Part shown: positions 46,690 to 58,002 of the stretch, piece after piece
Layout of the letters: every line of letters begins with the position of its first letter
How positions within the stretch are numbered: the first letter of the stretch is position 1
Assembly (NCBI RefSeq): GCF_018882245.1
Contig: NZ_JACVOV010000004.1
Span: 1 to 64,000 of the forward strand
Origin: Polynucleobacter sp. AP-Capit-er-40B-B4
GTDB lineage: Bacteria > Pseudomonadota > Gammaproteobacteria > Burkholderiales > Burkholderiaceae
Length of the DNA stretch: 64,000 nucleotides
Reading direction: 5' to 3'
Notes under the pieces: model-generated
Told to the model about the DNA's origin: nothing
Database searches by the model: none
Seen by the model: the letters and a program-made list of their open reading frames with translations, nothing else
Made by a program: the position numbers and the translations under genes

Positions 46690-48663
46690 TTACAGAGACT
46701 CTTTGAGCTGGTCCAAGATGTGTGGATTTTCAAGGGTTGAGGTGTCTTGAGTAACCTCTTCGCCTTTAGCAATCACACGCAAGAGACGGCGCATGATCTT
46801 GCCAGAACGGGTCTTAGGCAAGTTATCACCAAAACGAACGTCCTTAGGCTTAGCAATCGGGCCAATCTCTTTACCAACCCAGTTACGCAATTCCGTAGCT
46901 AGCTTTTTAGCCTCTTCGCCTGTTGGGCGACCGCCTTTGAGCACTACGAATACGCAAATCGCTTCACCGGTTAATTCATCTGGGCGACCTACTACCGCAG
47001 CTTCAGCAACCAATGGGTTTGCAACTAAGCAAGATTCGATTTCCATAGTTCCCATACGGTGACCAGAAACGTTCAACACGTCATCAATACGGCCAGTAAT
47101 AGTGAAGTAGCCAGTGTCTTTGTTACGGATTGCGCCGTCACCTGCTAAATACAGAGTACCGCCCAACTCTTCTGGGAAATAGGACTTCACGAAACGATCA
47201 GGATCATTCCAAATCGTACGAATCATAGAAGGCCATGGACGCTTCACAACCAAGATACCGCCTTGACCGTTAGGCACATCAACACCAGCTTCGTCAACGA
47301 TCGCTGCCTGAATACCTGGCAATGGCAATGTGCATGAACCCGGAATCATTGGTGTTGCACCTGGCAATGGAGAAATCATGTGACCGCCAGTTTCTGTTTG
47401 CCAGAAAGTATCAGCGATTGGGCACTTGGAGTTACCAACATTCTCGTAGTACCACATCCAAGCCTCTGGATTAATTGGCTCACCTACTGAACCCAAGAGA
47501 CGCAGTGATGACAAATCGTAGCTCTTTGGATGCACAGCTTGATCATTACTAGATGCTTTGATCAATGAACGAATTGCGGTTGGTGCTGTGTAGAAAATAG
47601 ATGCTTTGTGTTTTTGGATCATGTCCCAGAAACGGCCAGCATTTGGATAGGTTGGCACGCCTTCAAACACAATCTCAGTAGCGCCAACTGCGAGTGGGCC
47701 ATAAGTAATGTAGGAGTGACCTGTTACCCAACCAATGTCAGCGGTACACCAGAACACATCGTTTGGCTTGATGTCAAAGGTCCACTTCATTGTGAGAATA
47801 GCCCACAAGAGGTAACCACCAGTGGAGTGCTGTACACCCTTTGGCTTACCGGTTGAACCGGATGTATACAGAATGAACAATGGATGCTCAGCGCTTACCC
47901 ACTCTGGCTCACAAGTAGCTGCTTCATTAGCAACGATTTCTTGCATCCAAACATCGCGACCTGCTTGCATAGCAACATCTGTGCCAGTGCGCTTACTCAC
48001 GATGACATGCTTCACCTTAGGGCACTCACCTGTTGAGAGGGCTTCGTCACAAATGGCTTTCAATGGCAATGCTTTGCCGCCACGGAACTGGCCATCAGCA
48101 GTAATCACAGCAACTGCGCCAACGTCCATAATGCGATCGCGCAATGCTTGTGCAGAGAAGCCACCAAACACAACAGAGTGAATAGCGCCGATACGAGCGC
48201 ACGCTTGCATAGCAACAATGCCTTCAATGGTCATTGCCATATAAATAATGACGCTATCGCCAGACTTCACACCCATCTTACGAAGTGCGTTTGCCATTTT
48301 GCAAACGCGCTCCAGCATCTCTTTGTAAGTTACTTTAGTAACAGTGCCGTCATCAGCTTCAAAAATGATGGCTGTCTTGTCGCCAAGACCAGCTTCAACT
48401 TGACGATCCAAACAGTTGTATGACGCATTGGTTGTGCCATCTTCAAACCATTTATAGAAAGGCGCTTTGGACTCATCTAAAACCTTAGTAAATGGTTTTT
48501 TCCAATAGATGTTCTCTTTAGCAAGGCGACCCCAGAAACCGTCGTAATCTGTATTTGCTTCATCACAAAGCTTCTTATAGGCCTCCATGCCTGGAATAGC
48601 CGCACCCTTTACAAACTCTGCAGGTGGGTTAAATACGCGGTTTTCTTGTTTTAATGGTTCCAT
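46690..48663 (-). CDS. acs: Acetyl-CoA synthetase
   Basis: 657 aa; [59 protein letters not shown]. Confidence 0.96.
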   Translation of the reverse strand: MEPLKQENRVFNPPAEFVKGAAIPGMEAYKKLCDEANTDYDGFWGRLAKENIYWKKPFTKVLDESKAPFYKWFEDGTTNASYNCLDRQVEAGLGDKTAIIFEADDGTVTKVTYKEMLERVCKMANALRKMGVKSGDSVIIYMAMTIEGIVAMQACARIGAIHSVVFGGFSAQALRDRIMDVGAVAVITADGQFRGGKALPLKAICDEALSTGECPKVKHVIVSKRTGTDVAMQAGRDVWMQEIVANEAATCEPEWVSAEHPLFILYTSGSTGKPKGVQHSTGGYLLWAILTMKWTFDIKPNDVFWCTADIGWVTGHSYITYGPLAVGATEIVFEGVPTYPNAGRFWDMIQKHKASIFYTAPTAIRSLIKASSNDQAVHPKSYDLSSLRLLGSVGEPINPEAWMWYYENVGNSKCPIADTFWQTETGGHMISPLPGATPMIPGSCTLPLPGIQAAIVDEAGVDVPNGQGGILVVKRPWPSMIRTIWNDPDRFVKSYFPEELGGTLYLAGDGAIRNKDTGYFTITGRIDDVLNVSGHRMGTMEIESCLVANPLVAEAAVVGRPDELTGEAICVFVVLKGGRPTGEEAKKLATELRNWVGKEIGPIAKPKDVRFGDNLPKTRSGKIMRRLLRVIAKGEEVTQDTSTLENPHILDQLKESL

Positions 48664-48850
48664 GCTTCACAGCCCTCTATCAAATAATCAATAATCTAAA
48701 ATCCACTACAAATGCGAAAAAATGTCGCAAAATGACAGGTTTACACCCTCAAGACCTTAGAAGATAAGTGAAAACACGGGGGATTTGCTCTATGGCAAAC
48801 CCTTAAAATAGGGCAAACCTTACTAATAATGTGGAAATAAGCACAAAACC

Positions 48851-50374
48851 ATGACAAATATTAAACAAAATGACCTTATTCAGAGCGTTGCAGACGCGTT
48901 CCAGTTCATCTCCTACTACCATCCCAAGGACTTCATTACCGCCTTGGGTAAGGCTTATGAGCTAGAACAGGGTCATGGGGCTAAGGATGCTATTGCTCAA
49001 ATTTTGACCAATAGCCGCATGTGCGCCGAAGGTCACCGCCCAATGTGTCAAGACACGGGTATTGCGGTGGTTTTCCTCAAAATTGGTATGAATGTGCAAT
49101 GGCCCGATGCCACGATGAGCGTTACTGATATGGTGAATGAAGGTGTACGTCGCGCTTACCTGAATCCTGACAATACCTTGCGCGCTTCAGTATTAACTGA
49201 CCCAGCTGGCAAACGTAAAAACACTGGGGACAATACCCCTGCGGTTATTCATTACGAAATCGTTCCAGGCGACGATGTGGAAGTGATTTGCGCCGCTAAA
49301 GGTGGTGGCTCAGAAAACAAAGCCAAGATGGTGATGCTCAACCCTTCCGACTCTATCGTGGATTGGGTTCTCAAAACTGTTCCTACTATGGGTGCCGGCT
49401 GGTGCCCTCCCGGTATTTTAGGTATTGGTATTGGCGGTACACCAGAAAAAGCCATGCTCATGGCTAAAGAGTCTTTGATGGAACCGATTGATATTCAGGA
49501 TCTGATTGCTCGTGGCGCCAAAACCCGTGCAGAAGAATTGCGCTTAGAACTTTATGAAAAAGTTAACAAGCTTGGTATTGGTGCACAAGGCCTTGGTGGT
49601 TTAGCTACTGTTCTCGATATCAAGATCATGGAATACCCAACCCATGCTGCTTCATTACCGGTAGCAATGATTCCAAACTGCGCGGCTACCCGTCACGTGC
49701 ATTTCCATTTACATGGTGATGGCCCTGCTAAATTAGAAAAACCTTCGCTATCTGACTGGCCAGACGTGACTTGGACTCCAGATATTCAAAAATCTAAGCG
49801 CGTGAATATGGACACCCTTACCGCCGAAGAAGTGGCGAGCTGGAAGCCAGGCGAGACTTTATTGCTCAATGGCAAAATTTTGACTGGACGCGATGCTGCT
49901 CATAAGCGCATTCAAGATATGCTCGCCAAAGGTGAAGAGTTGCCGGTGAGCTTTAAGAATCGCGCAATCTACTATGTCGGACCGGTTGATCCAGTGCGTG
50001 ATGAGGCAGTTGGTCCAGCAGGCCCTACTACCGCTACTCGTATGGACAAGTTCACGGAGATGATGCTTGCTAAGACAGGCTTAATCACCATGATTGGTAA
50101 AGCGGAACGTGGTCCTGTAGCAATTGAGGCGATTAAGAAACATAAGTCGGCTTACCTCATGGCAGTTGGCGGCGCTGCTTACTTGGTTTCTAAAGCGATT
50201 CAAACCTCAAAGGTTGTTGGCTTTGCTGACTTGGGCATGGAAGCGATTTATGAGTTTGATGTCAAGGACATGCCGGTGACGGTTGCCGTGAACTCAGAGG
50301 GCATCTCTATGCACGAGACTGGACCTAAAGAGTGGCAAGCCAAGATTGCTGGTATTCCAGTCAAGGTGGCTTAA
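48851..50374 (+). CDS. fumA: Fumarate hydratase, class I (Fe-S dependent)
   Basis: 507 aa; MCAEGHRPMCQDTGIAVVFLKIG; PAVIHYEIVPGD; GPTTATRMDKFTEMML. Confidence 0.9.
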   Translation: MTNIKQNDLIQSVADAFQFISYYHPKDFITALGKAYELEQGHGAKDAIAQILTNSRMCAEGHRPMCQDTGIAVVFLKIGMNVQWPDATMSVTDMVNEGVRRAYLNPDNTLRASVLTDPAGKRKNTGDNTPAVIHYEIVPGDDVEVICAAKGGGSENKAKMVMLNPSDSIVDWVLKTVPTMGAGWCPPGILGIGIGGTPEKAMLMAKESLMEPIDIQDLIARGAKTRAEELRLELYEKVNKLGIGAQGLGGLATVLDIKIMEYPTHAASLPVAMIPNCAATRHVHFHLHGDGPAKLEKPSLSDWPDVTWTPDIQKSKRVNMDTLTAEEVASWKPGETLLLNGKILTGRDAAHKRIQDMLAKGEELPVSFKNRAIYYVGPVDPVRDEAVGPAGPTTATRMDKFTEMMLAKTGLITMIGKAERGPVAIEAIKKHKSAYLMAVGGAAYLVSKAIQTSKVVGFADLGMEAIYEFDVKDMPVTVAVNSEGISMHETGPKEWQAKIAGIPVKVA

Positions 50375-50414
50375 TTACTGAATTAGTAATTTATCTATAG
50401 ACACCGGCAATTCA

Positions 50415-51221
50415 TTGGCACTCATCGGAGTATTTGATTCTGGCGTTGGAGGCCTATCCATTTTGGATGAGGCTCTGCGTCAGCTTCCACAGCATGATTA
50501 CATCTATCTTGCCGACTCTGCGAATGCGCCCTATGGTGAAAAATCCAGCGACTGGATAACGAAGCGTAGTCTTGTACTCTGCCGCCATTTAGCAGATCAA
50601 GGCTGCGATGCCATTGTGATTGCTTGCAATACTGCTACGGCTGAAGCAATTAAACAAATTCGCGAGCAGCTATCTATTCCTATTATTGGTGTTGAGCCCG
50701 GCATTAAGCCAGCAGCCATGCAGTCGCAGAATCATATTGTGGGAGTCTTGGCGACAGAAGCAACACTGAAAAGCGATAAATTCAACGCCTTATTGGCAAC
50801 ATTGCCAAGTGATTGTCTGTTCATCAAACAAGCTGGTGCTGGCTTAGTACCCTTGATTGAATCCGGTAAAGCTGATGGTCAAGAGACGCTAGAGCTGTTG
50901 GCCAAACATCTGGAACCAATTCAGGATGCCGGCGCTGACACCATCGTGCTTGGTTGTACGCACTACCCTTTCCTCAGAAAAGCCATCCGCAAATTGCTTG
51001 GCGAATCTATCACGCTAATTGATACAAGCGATGCGGTTGTCAGACAACTAAAGAGACAATTAGATGCTCTTAAGCCTAGCGGTTCTATCTCAGAATTTGG
51101 ATCAGTACTTTTACTCAGCAGCAAGAATGAGAATTTACTGCTATCGATGGCACAAGATTTAATGTCAGCCGACTTGGCATCGCACGCAGTAGAAGCACAC
51201 ATTTTGGGTGAAGTTCGATGA
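50415..51221 (+). CDS. murI: Glutamate racemase (TTG start)
   Basis: 268 aa; IGVFDSGVGGLSILDEALRQLPQHDYIYLADSANAPYGEKS; VIACNTATAEAI; VLGCTHYPFL. Confidence 0.94.
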   Translation: MALIGVFDSGVGGLSILDEALRQLPQHDYIYLADSANAPYGEKSSDWITKRSLVLCRHLADQGCDAIVIACNTATAEAIKQIREQLSIPIIGVEPGIKPAAMQSQNHIVGVLATEATLKSDKFNALLATLPSDCLFIKQAGAGLVPLIESGKADGQETLELLAKHLEPIQDAGADTIVLGCTHYPFLRKAIRKLLGESITLIDTSDAVVRQLKRQLDALKPSGSISEFGSVLLLSSKNENLLLSMAQDLMSADLASHAVEAHILGEVR

Positions 51222-51907
51222 GCGCTTTACTAAAAAAATTAGATGCTCATCTACCGTTTAATAAAAACGAACGCATCATCATTGGTATCGTACTGATCTT
51301 GCACGCTTTACCTGCGTTAGAGTTTATACATCTCAGCAAACGTCCTCCTCCAATGGACGATACGCGCGTCATGGCAAATTTAGTGAGTCCAGAGGCTAGC
51401 AAGACTCAACAAGCCCCAGCTGCTACTCCACCAAAACCCAAAGAAGAGAAGAAAGTAGCAAAAGAAAAACCTCAAGAAAAACCGGCAGAGAAACCGAGTC
51501 CTACACAGGCGCAACAGCCTCCACAGCAACAAAACCAATCTCAGAGTAAATCGGAGTCACAGCCACAGAATGCAGCGGTAGCCCCTGCAACCAGTGGGGG
51601 TGCTAGCGGAACTCCGATTCAAACGGACATTGGTAAACTAGTCGTGGTTTATCAGCCTGATGCCGATGCTTATTACCCCTCTTTTTCGAAACGCTCCGGC
51701 GAACAGGGAACCGTTGTAGTCCGTTTGATTATTGATGAAACAGGTAGCGTAGAAGATGTAGCATTACTGCAATCAAGCACATTCCCTAGATTGGATCGTG
51801 CTGCTTCTGAAATTGGTAAACGCTATCGCTTTAAACCTTTTGTAGTAAACGGCTCGCCCCAACGAATTTCAACTAATCTCTTAATTAAATTTAACCTCAA
51901 GAATTAA
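51218..51907 (+). CDS. tonB: TonB energy transducer
   Basis: 229 aa; N-terminal TM, Pro/Lys/Gln-rich spacer, C-terminal YYPSFSKRSGEQGTVVVRLIIDETGSVEDVALLQSSTFPRLDRAASEIGKRYRFKPF. Confidence 0.92.
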   Translation: MSALLKKLDAHLPFNKNERIIIGIVLILHALPALEFIHLSKRPPPMDDTRVMANLVSPEASKTQQAPAATPPKPKEEKKVAKEKPQEKPAEKPSPTQAQQPPQQQNQSQSKSESQPQNAAVAPATSGGASGTPIQTDIGKLVVVYQPDADAYYPSFSKRSGEQGTVVVRLIIDETGSVEDVALLQSSTFPRLDRAASEIGKRYRFKPFVVNGSPQRISTNLLIKFNLKN

Positions 51908-51912
51908 TCAAT

Positions 51913-52605
51913 ATGAATACACCATTTGGCATAGCAAATCTTTGGCTTGAAGGCGATGCGATTACGAGATTCGTAGCAATTGCTTTACTTACCTGCTCCA
52001 TTGTGACCTGGGTAATTTTGCTCACTCGACTTTGGGATCTGCGTAATCTTCGCAAACTGAAACCTGAGCTTGAGCAATTCTGGCGTGCCACTTCATTTGA
52101 TGATGGCCTAAAAGCATTTAGCAACCATGCATCTAATCCCTATTATCAAATTGCGAAGTTGGCGACCAAGGCATCAGCCCATCACCAAAATCAATCCTCC
52201 AATCACCGTGAATTACTGCAAACACTGAACTACTCTGAGTGGATGGCTAGAAGCGTTAAGAACAGCATTGATACCATTGCTGCTGGACTACAAAAAGGTT
52301 TGACCTTCCTGGGCTCTACTGGCGCGATTGCTCCATTCATTGGCCTCTTCGGAACAGTTTGGGGCATCTACCATGCACTGATCGCCATCAGCAGCTCTGG
52401 TAGTGCACAGATTGATCAAGTTGCAGGCCCCATTGGTGAGGCACTCATCATGACTGCTTTCGGTTTAGCGGTAGCTATCCCTGCGGTTCTGGCATTTAAT
52501 GCTATTAATCGTGCCAACAAATTATTTGTGGCGGACTTAAATCGTTTTGGTAATGACTTATTAGCCTACTTTGTTACTGGTGCACGCGTTAACTCCGGGG
52601 AATAA
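51913..52605 (+). CDS. exbB: ExbB/TolQ-type proton channel
   Basis: 230 aa; LTFLGSTGAIAPFIGLFGTVWGIYHALIAISSSG...IGEALIMTAFGLAVAIPAVLAFN. Confidence 0.93.
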   Translation: MNTPFGIANLWLEGDAITRFVAIALLTCSIVTWVILLTRLWDLRNLRKLKPELEQFWRATSFDDGLKAFSNHASNPYYQIAKLATKASAHHQNQSSNHRELLQTLNYSEWMARSVKNSIDTIAAGLQKGLTFLGSTGAIAPFIGLFGTVWGIYHALIAISSSGSAQIDQVAGPIGEALIMTAFGLAVAIPAVLAFNAINRANKLFVADLNRFGNDLLAYFVTGARVNSGE

Positions 52606-52607
52606 TC

Positions 52608-53021
52608 ATGTCTTTTCATATTCAAGACGACCAAACCGACGACAGCATCATGTCGGAAATCAACATGACGCCGATGGTGGACGTGATGTTGGTGCTACTG
52701 ATTATTTTCATCATCACCCTTCCTGTCATTCAACAGGCAGTGAAGGTGGAATTACCTAAGGCAAACAGTGTTCGCAATGAAGTGAAGCCGGAGTCAGTTC
52801 AGCTTTCAATTGATGCCAATGGACAAATCTTCTGGAACAGCACACCAATTGATCTCAAAACTTTTGATGGTTATGCAGAGAAAGCTGCTCAGAAAGAGCC
52901 GCAGCCAGAAATTAACCTACGGGCCGACAAATCAGTCAAGTATGAGTATGTGGCGCAAGTACTGGCAGCCTCGCGCCGCGCCGGCCTTACTAAATTGGGA
53001 TTTGTGACTGAACCCAACTAA
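52608..53021 (+). CDS. exbD: ExbD/TolR-type biopolymer transport protein
   Basis: 137 aa; MSEINMTPMVDVMLVLLIIFIITLPVIQQAVKVELPKA. Confidence 0.94.
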   Translation: MSFHIQDDQTDDSIMSEINMTPMVDVMLVLLIIFIITLPVIQQAVKVELPKANSVRNEVKPESVQLSIDANGQIFWNSTPIDLKTFDGYAEKAAQKEPQPEINLRADKSVKYEYVAQVLAASRRAGLTKLGFVTEPN

Positions 53022-53044
53022 TTCTCGTTTGCTTATATTTGGAT

Positions 53045-53512
53045 TTATTTAGCCTTATAAGGCATTTTCGAGAGCAAGCAAGTTTCTTCGCTGGTGTGGG
53101 TACCATTGCCAATAGTTGCACCCAAAATACCGCCCTGTATTTTTTCCACCTTCTTAAACTTGCCCGTGACTGGATCAAGAGTAATGTTGGTAATGACGCT
53201 ACCTGCAGGATAAGCAACACCCATCACCTCTTCCGGTTGAAACTTGGCTTCTATCAATATCAAAATATTCGGACGCGCCAGAGTAATACTCTTCACCACC
53301 TGGGATCCAAATGCATCGGACTGGTCTAGATCACGGTCATCTAAAAATACTTTGGCTTTTTGACTTCCAGAAGCCAGCATAAGCTTCATTGCATACTCTT
53401 CGGTATAACCCTTTTCAGTACGCTTGCAATTGAATTCCATAACATCAACGCCCCATGCGAGTGCAGGAGCAATCGTCAAGCAAGAGCAAATGAGAAGTTT
53501 GGGTAAATTCAT
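53045..53512 (-). CDS. Hypothetical secreted protein
   Basis: 155 aa; signal peptide MNLPKLLICSCLTIAPALAWGVDVM; no domain recognised. Confidence 0.6.
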   Translation of the reverse strand: MNLPKLLICSCLTIAPALAWGVDVMEFNCKRTEKGYTEEYAMKLMLASGSQKAKVFLDDRDLDQSDAFGSQVVKSITLARPNILILIEAKFQPEEVMGVAYPAGSVITNITLDPVTGKFKKVEKIQGGILGATIGNGTHTSEETCLLSKMPYKAK

Positions 53513-53532
53513 AAATGAGGTATGAGTGTCTT

Positions 53533-53621
53533 TGGTGCCCGAGGCCGGAATCGAACCGGCACGACTTTTTTGAGTCGGCAGATTTTAAATCTGCTGTGTC
53601 TACCGATTTCACCACTCGGGC
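53533..53621 (-). tRNA. tRNA-Leu(TAA)
   Basis: GCCCGAGTGGTGAAATCGGTAGACACAGCAGATTTAAAATCTGCCGACTCAAAAAAGTCGTGCCGGTTCGATTCCGGCCTCGGGCACCA; anticodon TAA in TTTAAAA loop. Confidence 0.95.
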
Positions 53622-53746
53622 TCGCACTAAATAATAAAGCCGTGCTAAATAAATCAAGACAGGGCAAATTTTAGCATGCAAGCCCCTAGAGCCCCTTTTG
53701 CCCTACTAGCTCAGGCTAGGCTAGGCAAAACAACTAAAATATCCTA

Positions 53747-56206
53747 ATGAAATTACCGGGAAAATCCACTGGACTCAACAAGCTTTTGCGGGCCAGCCTA
53801 TGGCTTGCTGGACTATGTTCAGCAGTCGTCTTGGCAATAGTTATTGCCTACCTATATTCCGCCCAATCCAATATCTCCGGTAAGCGGACCATTAAAAGCC
53901 TTGGCGACTCCATAGTCATCTCTTTTGATGAGGTCGATATTCCCCACATCAAAGCCAAAAGTCAGGCAGATGCCTACTTTGCATTAGGTTACCTTCATGC
54001 CAATCAGCGCTCATGGCAAATGGAAATGAATCGTCGCATTGCCAGCGGTCGACTCTCAGAAATTCTAGGCAGCGATACCGTCAAAATTGATCGCTTTGTA
54101 CGCACCTTAGGCATCAAGCGTGCGGCAGAACGTCAATTTGATCGCTACCCCGTTTCTGCTAAGCGTTTATTACAAGCCTATGCAGACGGTGTGAATGCAG
54201 GTAACGCGCAACTCGGATGGGCGCTGCCGATTGAGTACTTCTTGACTGGATCAAAGCCAGGTCATTGGTCTCCAACCGATAGCGTTGCCTGGATGCTCAT
54301 GATGGCTTATGACCTTGGCGGTAATTGGCATAAAGAATTACAAAGGCTCGAGCTTTCCCAGTACCTGAGCACTAAACAAGTGTGGGAAGTTATCCCACCG
54401 AATGAACCTGGCGAGCCTGTCAGTAATATGGATTTCTCCAAGCTCTACAAAGAGCTCAAAGTGTTTCATCCAAGCCCTGGGCCAGCTGAAGCCAAGCCTG
54501 CAAATTTGCCAGCGACTGAATTAAGTCAATGGGATCAGCTGGGCGGGAAAGATGGCATCGGCTCAAATAACTGGGCTATCAGCGGAAAGCTGAGCACCTC
54601 CGGCAAGCCATTACTGGCCAATGATCCACACCTAGGGCTATCCGCGCCAGCCATTTGGTACTTTGCCCATCTTGAAGCGCCGGGGTTGAATGTGATTGGC
54701 GGAACCTTGCCTGGAATCCCAGCCGTAGTCCTAGGCAGAACAGATAAGTTTGCATGGAGCTTCACCAATACCGGCCCCGATGTGCAGGACTTATACATCG
54801 AGCAAATTGATACAAAAAATCCTGGCATGTACCGCGGTCCCGATGGCCTGCTTCCTTTTAAAGTTCATCAAGAAATTATTGATATCAAAGGGGCTCCATC
54901 CCTTACCTTTTTGGTAAAAGAAACTAGGCATGGCCCCGTTATCTCAGACTCCTATGCGCGCGCTAAACGGACAATTGATGCCAATCGCTATGCACTAGCG
55001 CTCCGCTGGACAGCGCTTGATATAGAAAATCAATCAGTTGCTGGTTTATTAGAAATCAATCGCGCCACTGATCTCGATCAATTTAAGCAAGCACTACGTA
55101 AAAATTATGCCCCTATGCAAAACGTAGTGATGGCAGATACAGAAGGCAATATTGCATATCAAGCGGCTGGTATTGCGCCAAAAAGACAATTGCATCATGG
55201 CTTATACGGCGTGGCACCTGCCCCTGGTTGGGAGAGGCAATATGACTGGAATGGGTACGTTCCTTTTGAGCAACTTCCTGCCAGCAGCAATCCCGAGCAA
55301 GGCTGGATTGCCACAGCTAATCAAAAAATCATTGCGGCTAATGACCCCAATCCATTAACCGGCGACTGGGAAATGCCAACCCGATACAACCGCATTGTCG
55401 ATCTGATTAAATCTAAGAACGTTCATTCATTTGATGATATGAAAACGATCCAAGGAGATACGCTCTCGCTGGGTGCCACGCCATTGCTTGAGCTCTTTAA
55501 GTCCAGCCAGTCCTCACATCCCTTGAGCACTCAAGCTATGGAGATCGCTAGAAATTTTGATGGCGACATGAGGGTTGATAGCGCAGGGGCTCTTATTTTT
55601 AACGCCTGGGTAGACCAGCTGACGCGCAATCTTTTTTCACGCTTGAGTTATTTGTTCACCGAGAATTACGGCGCAAGAAACTATCGTGCGCCACTATTGA
55701 ATCAGTTGCAAAATCCAAACAGCCCTTGGTGCGATAACCCTAAAACTGAAAAAATTGAATCGTGTTCAGAATCAGCAAACCTTGCCCTAGATAAAGCCTT
55801 GGATTATTTAAGCAAAGAGTATGGCAATGATCCCAAATCCTGGACATGGGGCAAAGCACATATTGCCATCTCCGAGCATCGACCATTTAGCAAAGTTCCT
55901 TTGTTAGGAAGCTTATTTAATATCAAAACCCCGTTCCCCGGCGATAGCTTTTCAGTCAATGTAGGACGACTGGAGCTTTTGCTTTCAAGAAATCCCTATG
56001 AGACACTGCAGGCCCCCAGCTTACGGACGGTTTATGATTTATCAGATCTAGAAAAGTCCGTCTTTATCTATCAAACAGGCCAATCTGGGTGGGTACAAAG
56101 CAAGCTGTATCGCAATATGAACGCTTTGTGGGCTAACAATGAATACCTCCCATTGCAAATGAAGTCTGAAAAGATCAGCCGCCAGCTAGAATTGAGTAAT
56201 AAGTAG
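53747..56206 (+). CDS. Penicillin acylase family protein (Ntn hydrolase)
   Basis: 819 aa; DIPHIKAKSQADAYFALGYLHANQRSWQMEMNRRIASGRLSEILG; catalytic region GSNNWAISGKLSTSGKPLLANDPHLGLSAPAIWY. Confidence 0.94.
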   Translation: MKLPGKSTGLNKLLRASLWLAGLCSAVVLAIVIAYLYSAQSNISGKRTIKSLGDSIVISFDEVDIPHIKAKSQADAYFALGYLHANQRSWQMEMNRRIASGRLSEILGSDTVKIDRFVRTLGIKRAAERQFDRYPVSAKRLLQAYADGVNAGNAQLGWALPIEYFLTGSKPGHWSPTDSVAWMLMMAYDLGGNWHKELQRLELSQYLSTKQVWEVIPPNEPGEPVSNMDFSKLYKELKVFHPSPGPAEAKPANLPATELSQWDQLGGKDGIGSNNWAISGKLSTSGKPLLANDPHLGLSAPAIWYFAHLEAPGLNVIGGTLPGIPAVVLGRTDKFAWSFTNTGPDVQDLYIEQIDTKNPGMYRGPDGLLPFKVHQEIIDIKGAPSLTFLVKETRHGPVISDSYARAKRTIDANRYALALRWTALDIENQSVAGLLEINRATDLDQFKQALRKNYAPMQNVVMADTEGNIAYQAAGIAPKRQLHHGLYGVAPAPGWERQYDWNGYVPFEQLPASSNPEQGWIATANQKIIAANDPNPLTGDWEMPTRYNRIVDLIKSKNVHSFDDMKTIQGDTLSLGATPLLELFKSSQSSHPLSTQAMEIARNFDGDMRVDSAGALIFNAWVDQLTRNLFSRLSYLFTENYGARNYRAPLLNQLQNPNSPWCDNPKTEKIESCSESANLALDKALDYLSKEYGNDPKSWTWGKAHIAISEHRPFSKVPLLGSLFNIKTPFPGDSFSVNVGRLELLLSRNPYETLQAPSLRTVYDLSDLEKSVFIYQTGQSGWVQSKLYRNMNALWANNEYLPLQMKSEKISRQLELSNK

Positions 56207-56292
56207 CCTGCCCAAGTGATATTGGCAGATAAACGCGGGCTAGTTAAAATGGAACAACAACGTCAACAGTCATTACCAAGGATTCAATACCA

Positions 56293-56697
56293 ATGAAATC
56301 GATTACCGCCCTACTTACTCTGTTCGCCGCATTATTTGTCAGCGGAAATGCTTCGGCTGCTTGGCAGGAGATTGGTAAAAATGATCAATCCGTTGTTTTT
56401 GTAGATACTGCTACTCTTCAAAACCAGGGCAATGTAGCGCAGATCATGTCGATGTTGGACTTTAAAAAACCCGGACAAGATCCGCAAACCAAAGAAAACG
56501 TCAACTCGATTATTGGTTTGAATGAATATGATTGCAGCACAGGGAAATACCGCCCGCTTGAATTTAAAGTCTTTACTGGAAACCGCGGCAAAGGCAAAGT
56601 AGTGGTAGATCAAAAAACTCCTGACAGCATTTTTGAAGCCATCCCAAATGGTTCATGGGCCGCTGGAGTATTTAATGTTGCGTGTCGCAGCAAGTAA
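56293..56697 (+). CDS. Secreted surface-adhesin E-like protein
   Basis: 134 aa; signal peptide; WQEIGKNDQSVVFVDTATLQNQGNVAQIMSMLDFKKP...VNSIIGLNEYDCSTGKYRPLEFKVFTGNRGKGKVV. Confidence 0.65.
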   Translation: MKSITALLTLFAALFVSGNASAAWQEIGKNDQSVVFVDTATLQNQGNVAQIMSMLDFKKPGQDPQTKENVNSIIGLNEYDCSTGKYRPLEFKVFTGNRGKGKVVVDQKTPDSIFEAIPNGSWAAGVFNVACRSK

Positions 56698-57055
56698 ATA
56701 TTCCCGTCGGGGGTTTAAGACCGCCCTCTGTTTTAGCTTAATCTGCATCATCGGTTTATTGACTGCCTGCGCTGCGCCATTAGCAATGCTCAGTAGCTCG
56801 GGTACTGCTGTGGCAAGCTCTGCAGGGACTGCTGCAGTCGCCAACCCTGGGACTGCAGTAAGCCTAGCCTCAACCGCCGCTACAGGAAAGTCGCCACTCG
56901 AGCATGCCGCCTCTGCAGCAACCAAAAAAGAATGTAGCTTCTTTAATGTCATTGACTCCAAGCCTATCTGTATTGAGGTATTTTTACCCACAGTGACAGA
57001 TAAAAGTGAGCCGCTATTGGGTCCGGCAGACACTAACAGTAGCGCAGCCAAGTAA
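56675..57055 (+). CDS. Small putative lipoprotein, overlaps the preceding CDS
   Basis: Internal start MLRVAASKYSRRGFKTALCFSLICIIGLLTACAAPLAM...; lipobox LTAC; the ORF itself opens at 56633. Confidence 0.55.
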   Translation: MLRVAASKYSRRGFKTALCFSLICIIGLLTACAAPLAMLSSSGTAVASSAGTAAVANPGTAVSLASTAATGKSPLEHAASAATKKECSFFNVIDSKPICIEVFLPTVTDKSEPLLGPADTNSSAAK

Positions 57056-57129
57056 TGCCCCTTTACATACCCCTCCTAGGGTAAACAGACTAAAATTGAC
57101 ACTTATTAGCAAAGAACTGACGATTGAAT

Positions 57130-57984
57130 ATGGCTACAGAAAATTACTACCTCACGCTTACCTGCCCCAACAAGCCCGGAATTGTGGCAGCAGTCTCTAC
57201 TTATATTTTTGAACTGGGTGGCGACATTGAAGAAGCCCAACAGTTTGATGACAAGGCCTCCAAGCGATTCTTTATGCGGGTGAGTTTTAGCTGCCCTGCG
57301 AATGCAGACTCTTTGAGAGCTGGATTTTTAGAAATTGCCAAGCGCTTTGAGCTTACTTGGGAATTGCGTGCAGTAAAAGACCTCAAGCGCGTATTAATCA
57401 TGGCCTCAAAATTAGATCATTGCTTAGTTGACCTACTCTACCGTTGGCGCATTGGTGAGCTACCGATGATTATCTGCGGCATTGTTTCTAACCACCCTCG
57501 TGATGTCTATGCCAGCATTGATTTTGCTGATATCCCCTTTTATCACTTACCTGTCACTGCAGAAACGAAGCCAGCACAGGAAGCCAAACTCTTAGAGATC
57601 ATTGCAGAGACTAAAGTAGATATGGTGATCTTGGCTCGCTACATGCAGATCTTGTCTGATGATTTATCAACCAAGCTTTCTGGGCGCTGCATTAACGTAC
57701 ATCACTCATTCTTGCCTAGCTTTAAAGGCGCAAAACCCTACCATCAGGCTCATGCTCGCGGCATCAAACTGATTGGCGCAACTGCTCATTTTGTCACTAG
57801 TGATTTAGATGAAGGCCCGATCATTGAGCAAGACGTTACTCGCGTTACGCATGGCGATACGCCGGATGATTTAGTGCGTAAAGGACGTGATTTAGAGCGT
57901 ACCGTTCTATCTAGAGCTTTACGCTACTACCTACATGATCGCGTTCTCATTAACGGTGCAACTTCAGTAGTCTTCTCTGATTAA
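57130..57984 (+). CDS. purU: Formyltetrahydrofolate deformylase
   Basis: [41 protein letters not shown] (ACT-like) + formyltransferase [33 protein letters not shown]...DEGPIIEQ. Confidence 0.95.
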   Translation: MATENYYLTLTCPNKPGIVAAVSTYIFELGGDIEEAQQFDDKASKRFFMRVSFSCPANADSLRAGFLEIAKRFELTWELRAVKDLKRVLIMASKLDHCLVDLLYRWRIGELPMIICGIVSNHPRDVYASIDFADIPFYHLPVTAETKPAQEAKLLEIIAETKVDMVILARYMQILSDDLSTKLSGRCINVHHSFLPSFKGAKPYHQAHARGIKLIGATAHFVTSDLDEGPIIEQDVTRVTHGDTPDDLVRKGRDLERTVLSRALRYYLHDRVLINGATSVVFSD

Positions 57985-58002
57985 TTTAGTAGAAGCTATT
58001 TG

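Noticed and set aside
56653-57051. 132-aa minus-strand ORF
   Set aside because: Antisense to the lipoprotein/adhesin-E-like pair; the plus-strand ORF has a lipobox signal and better context.
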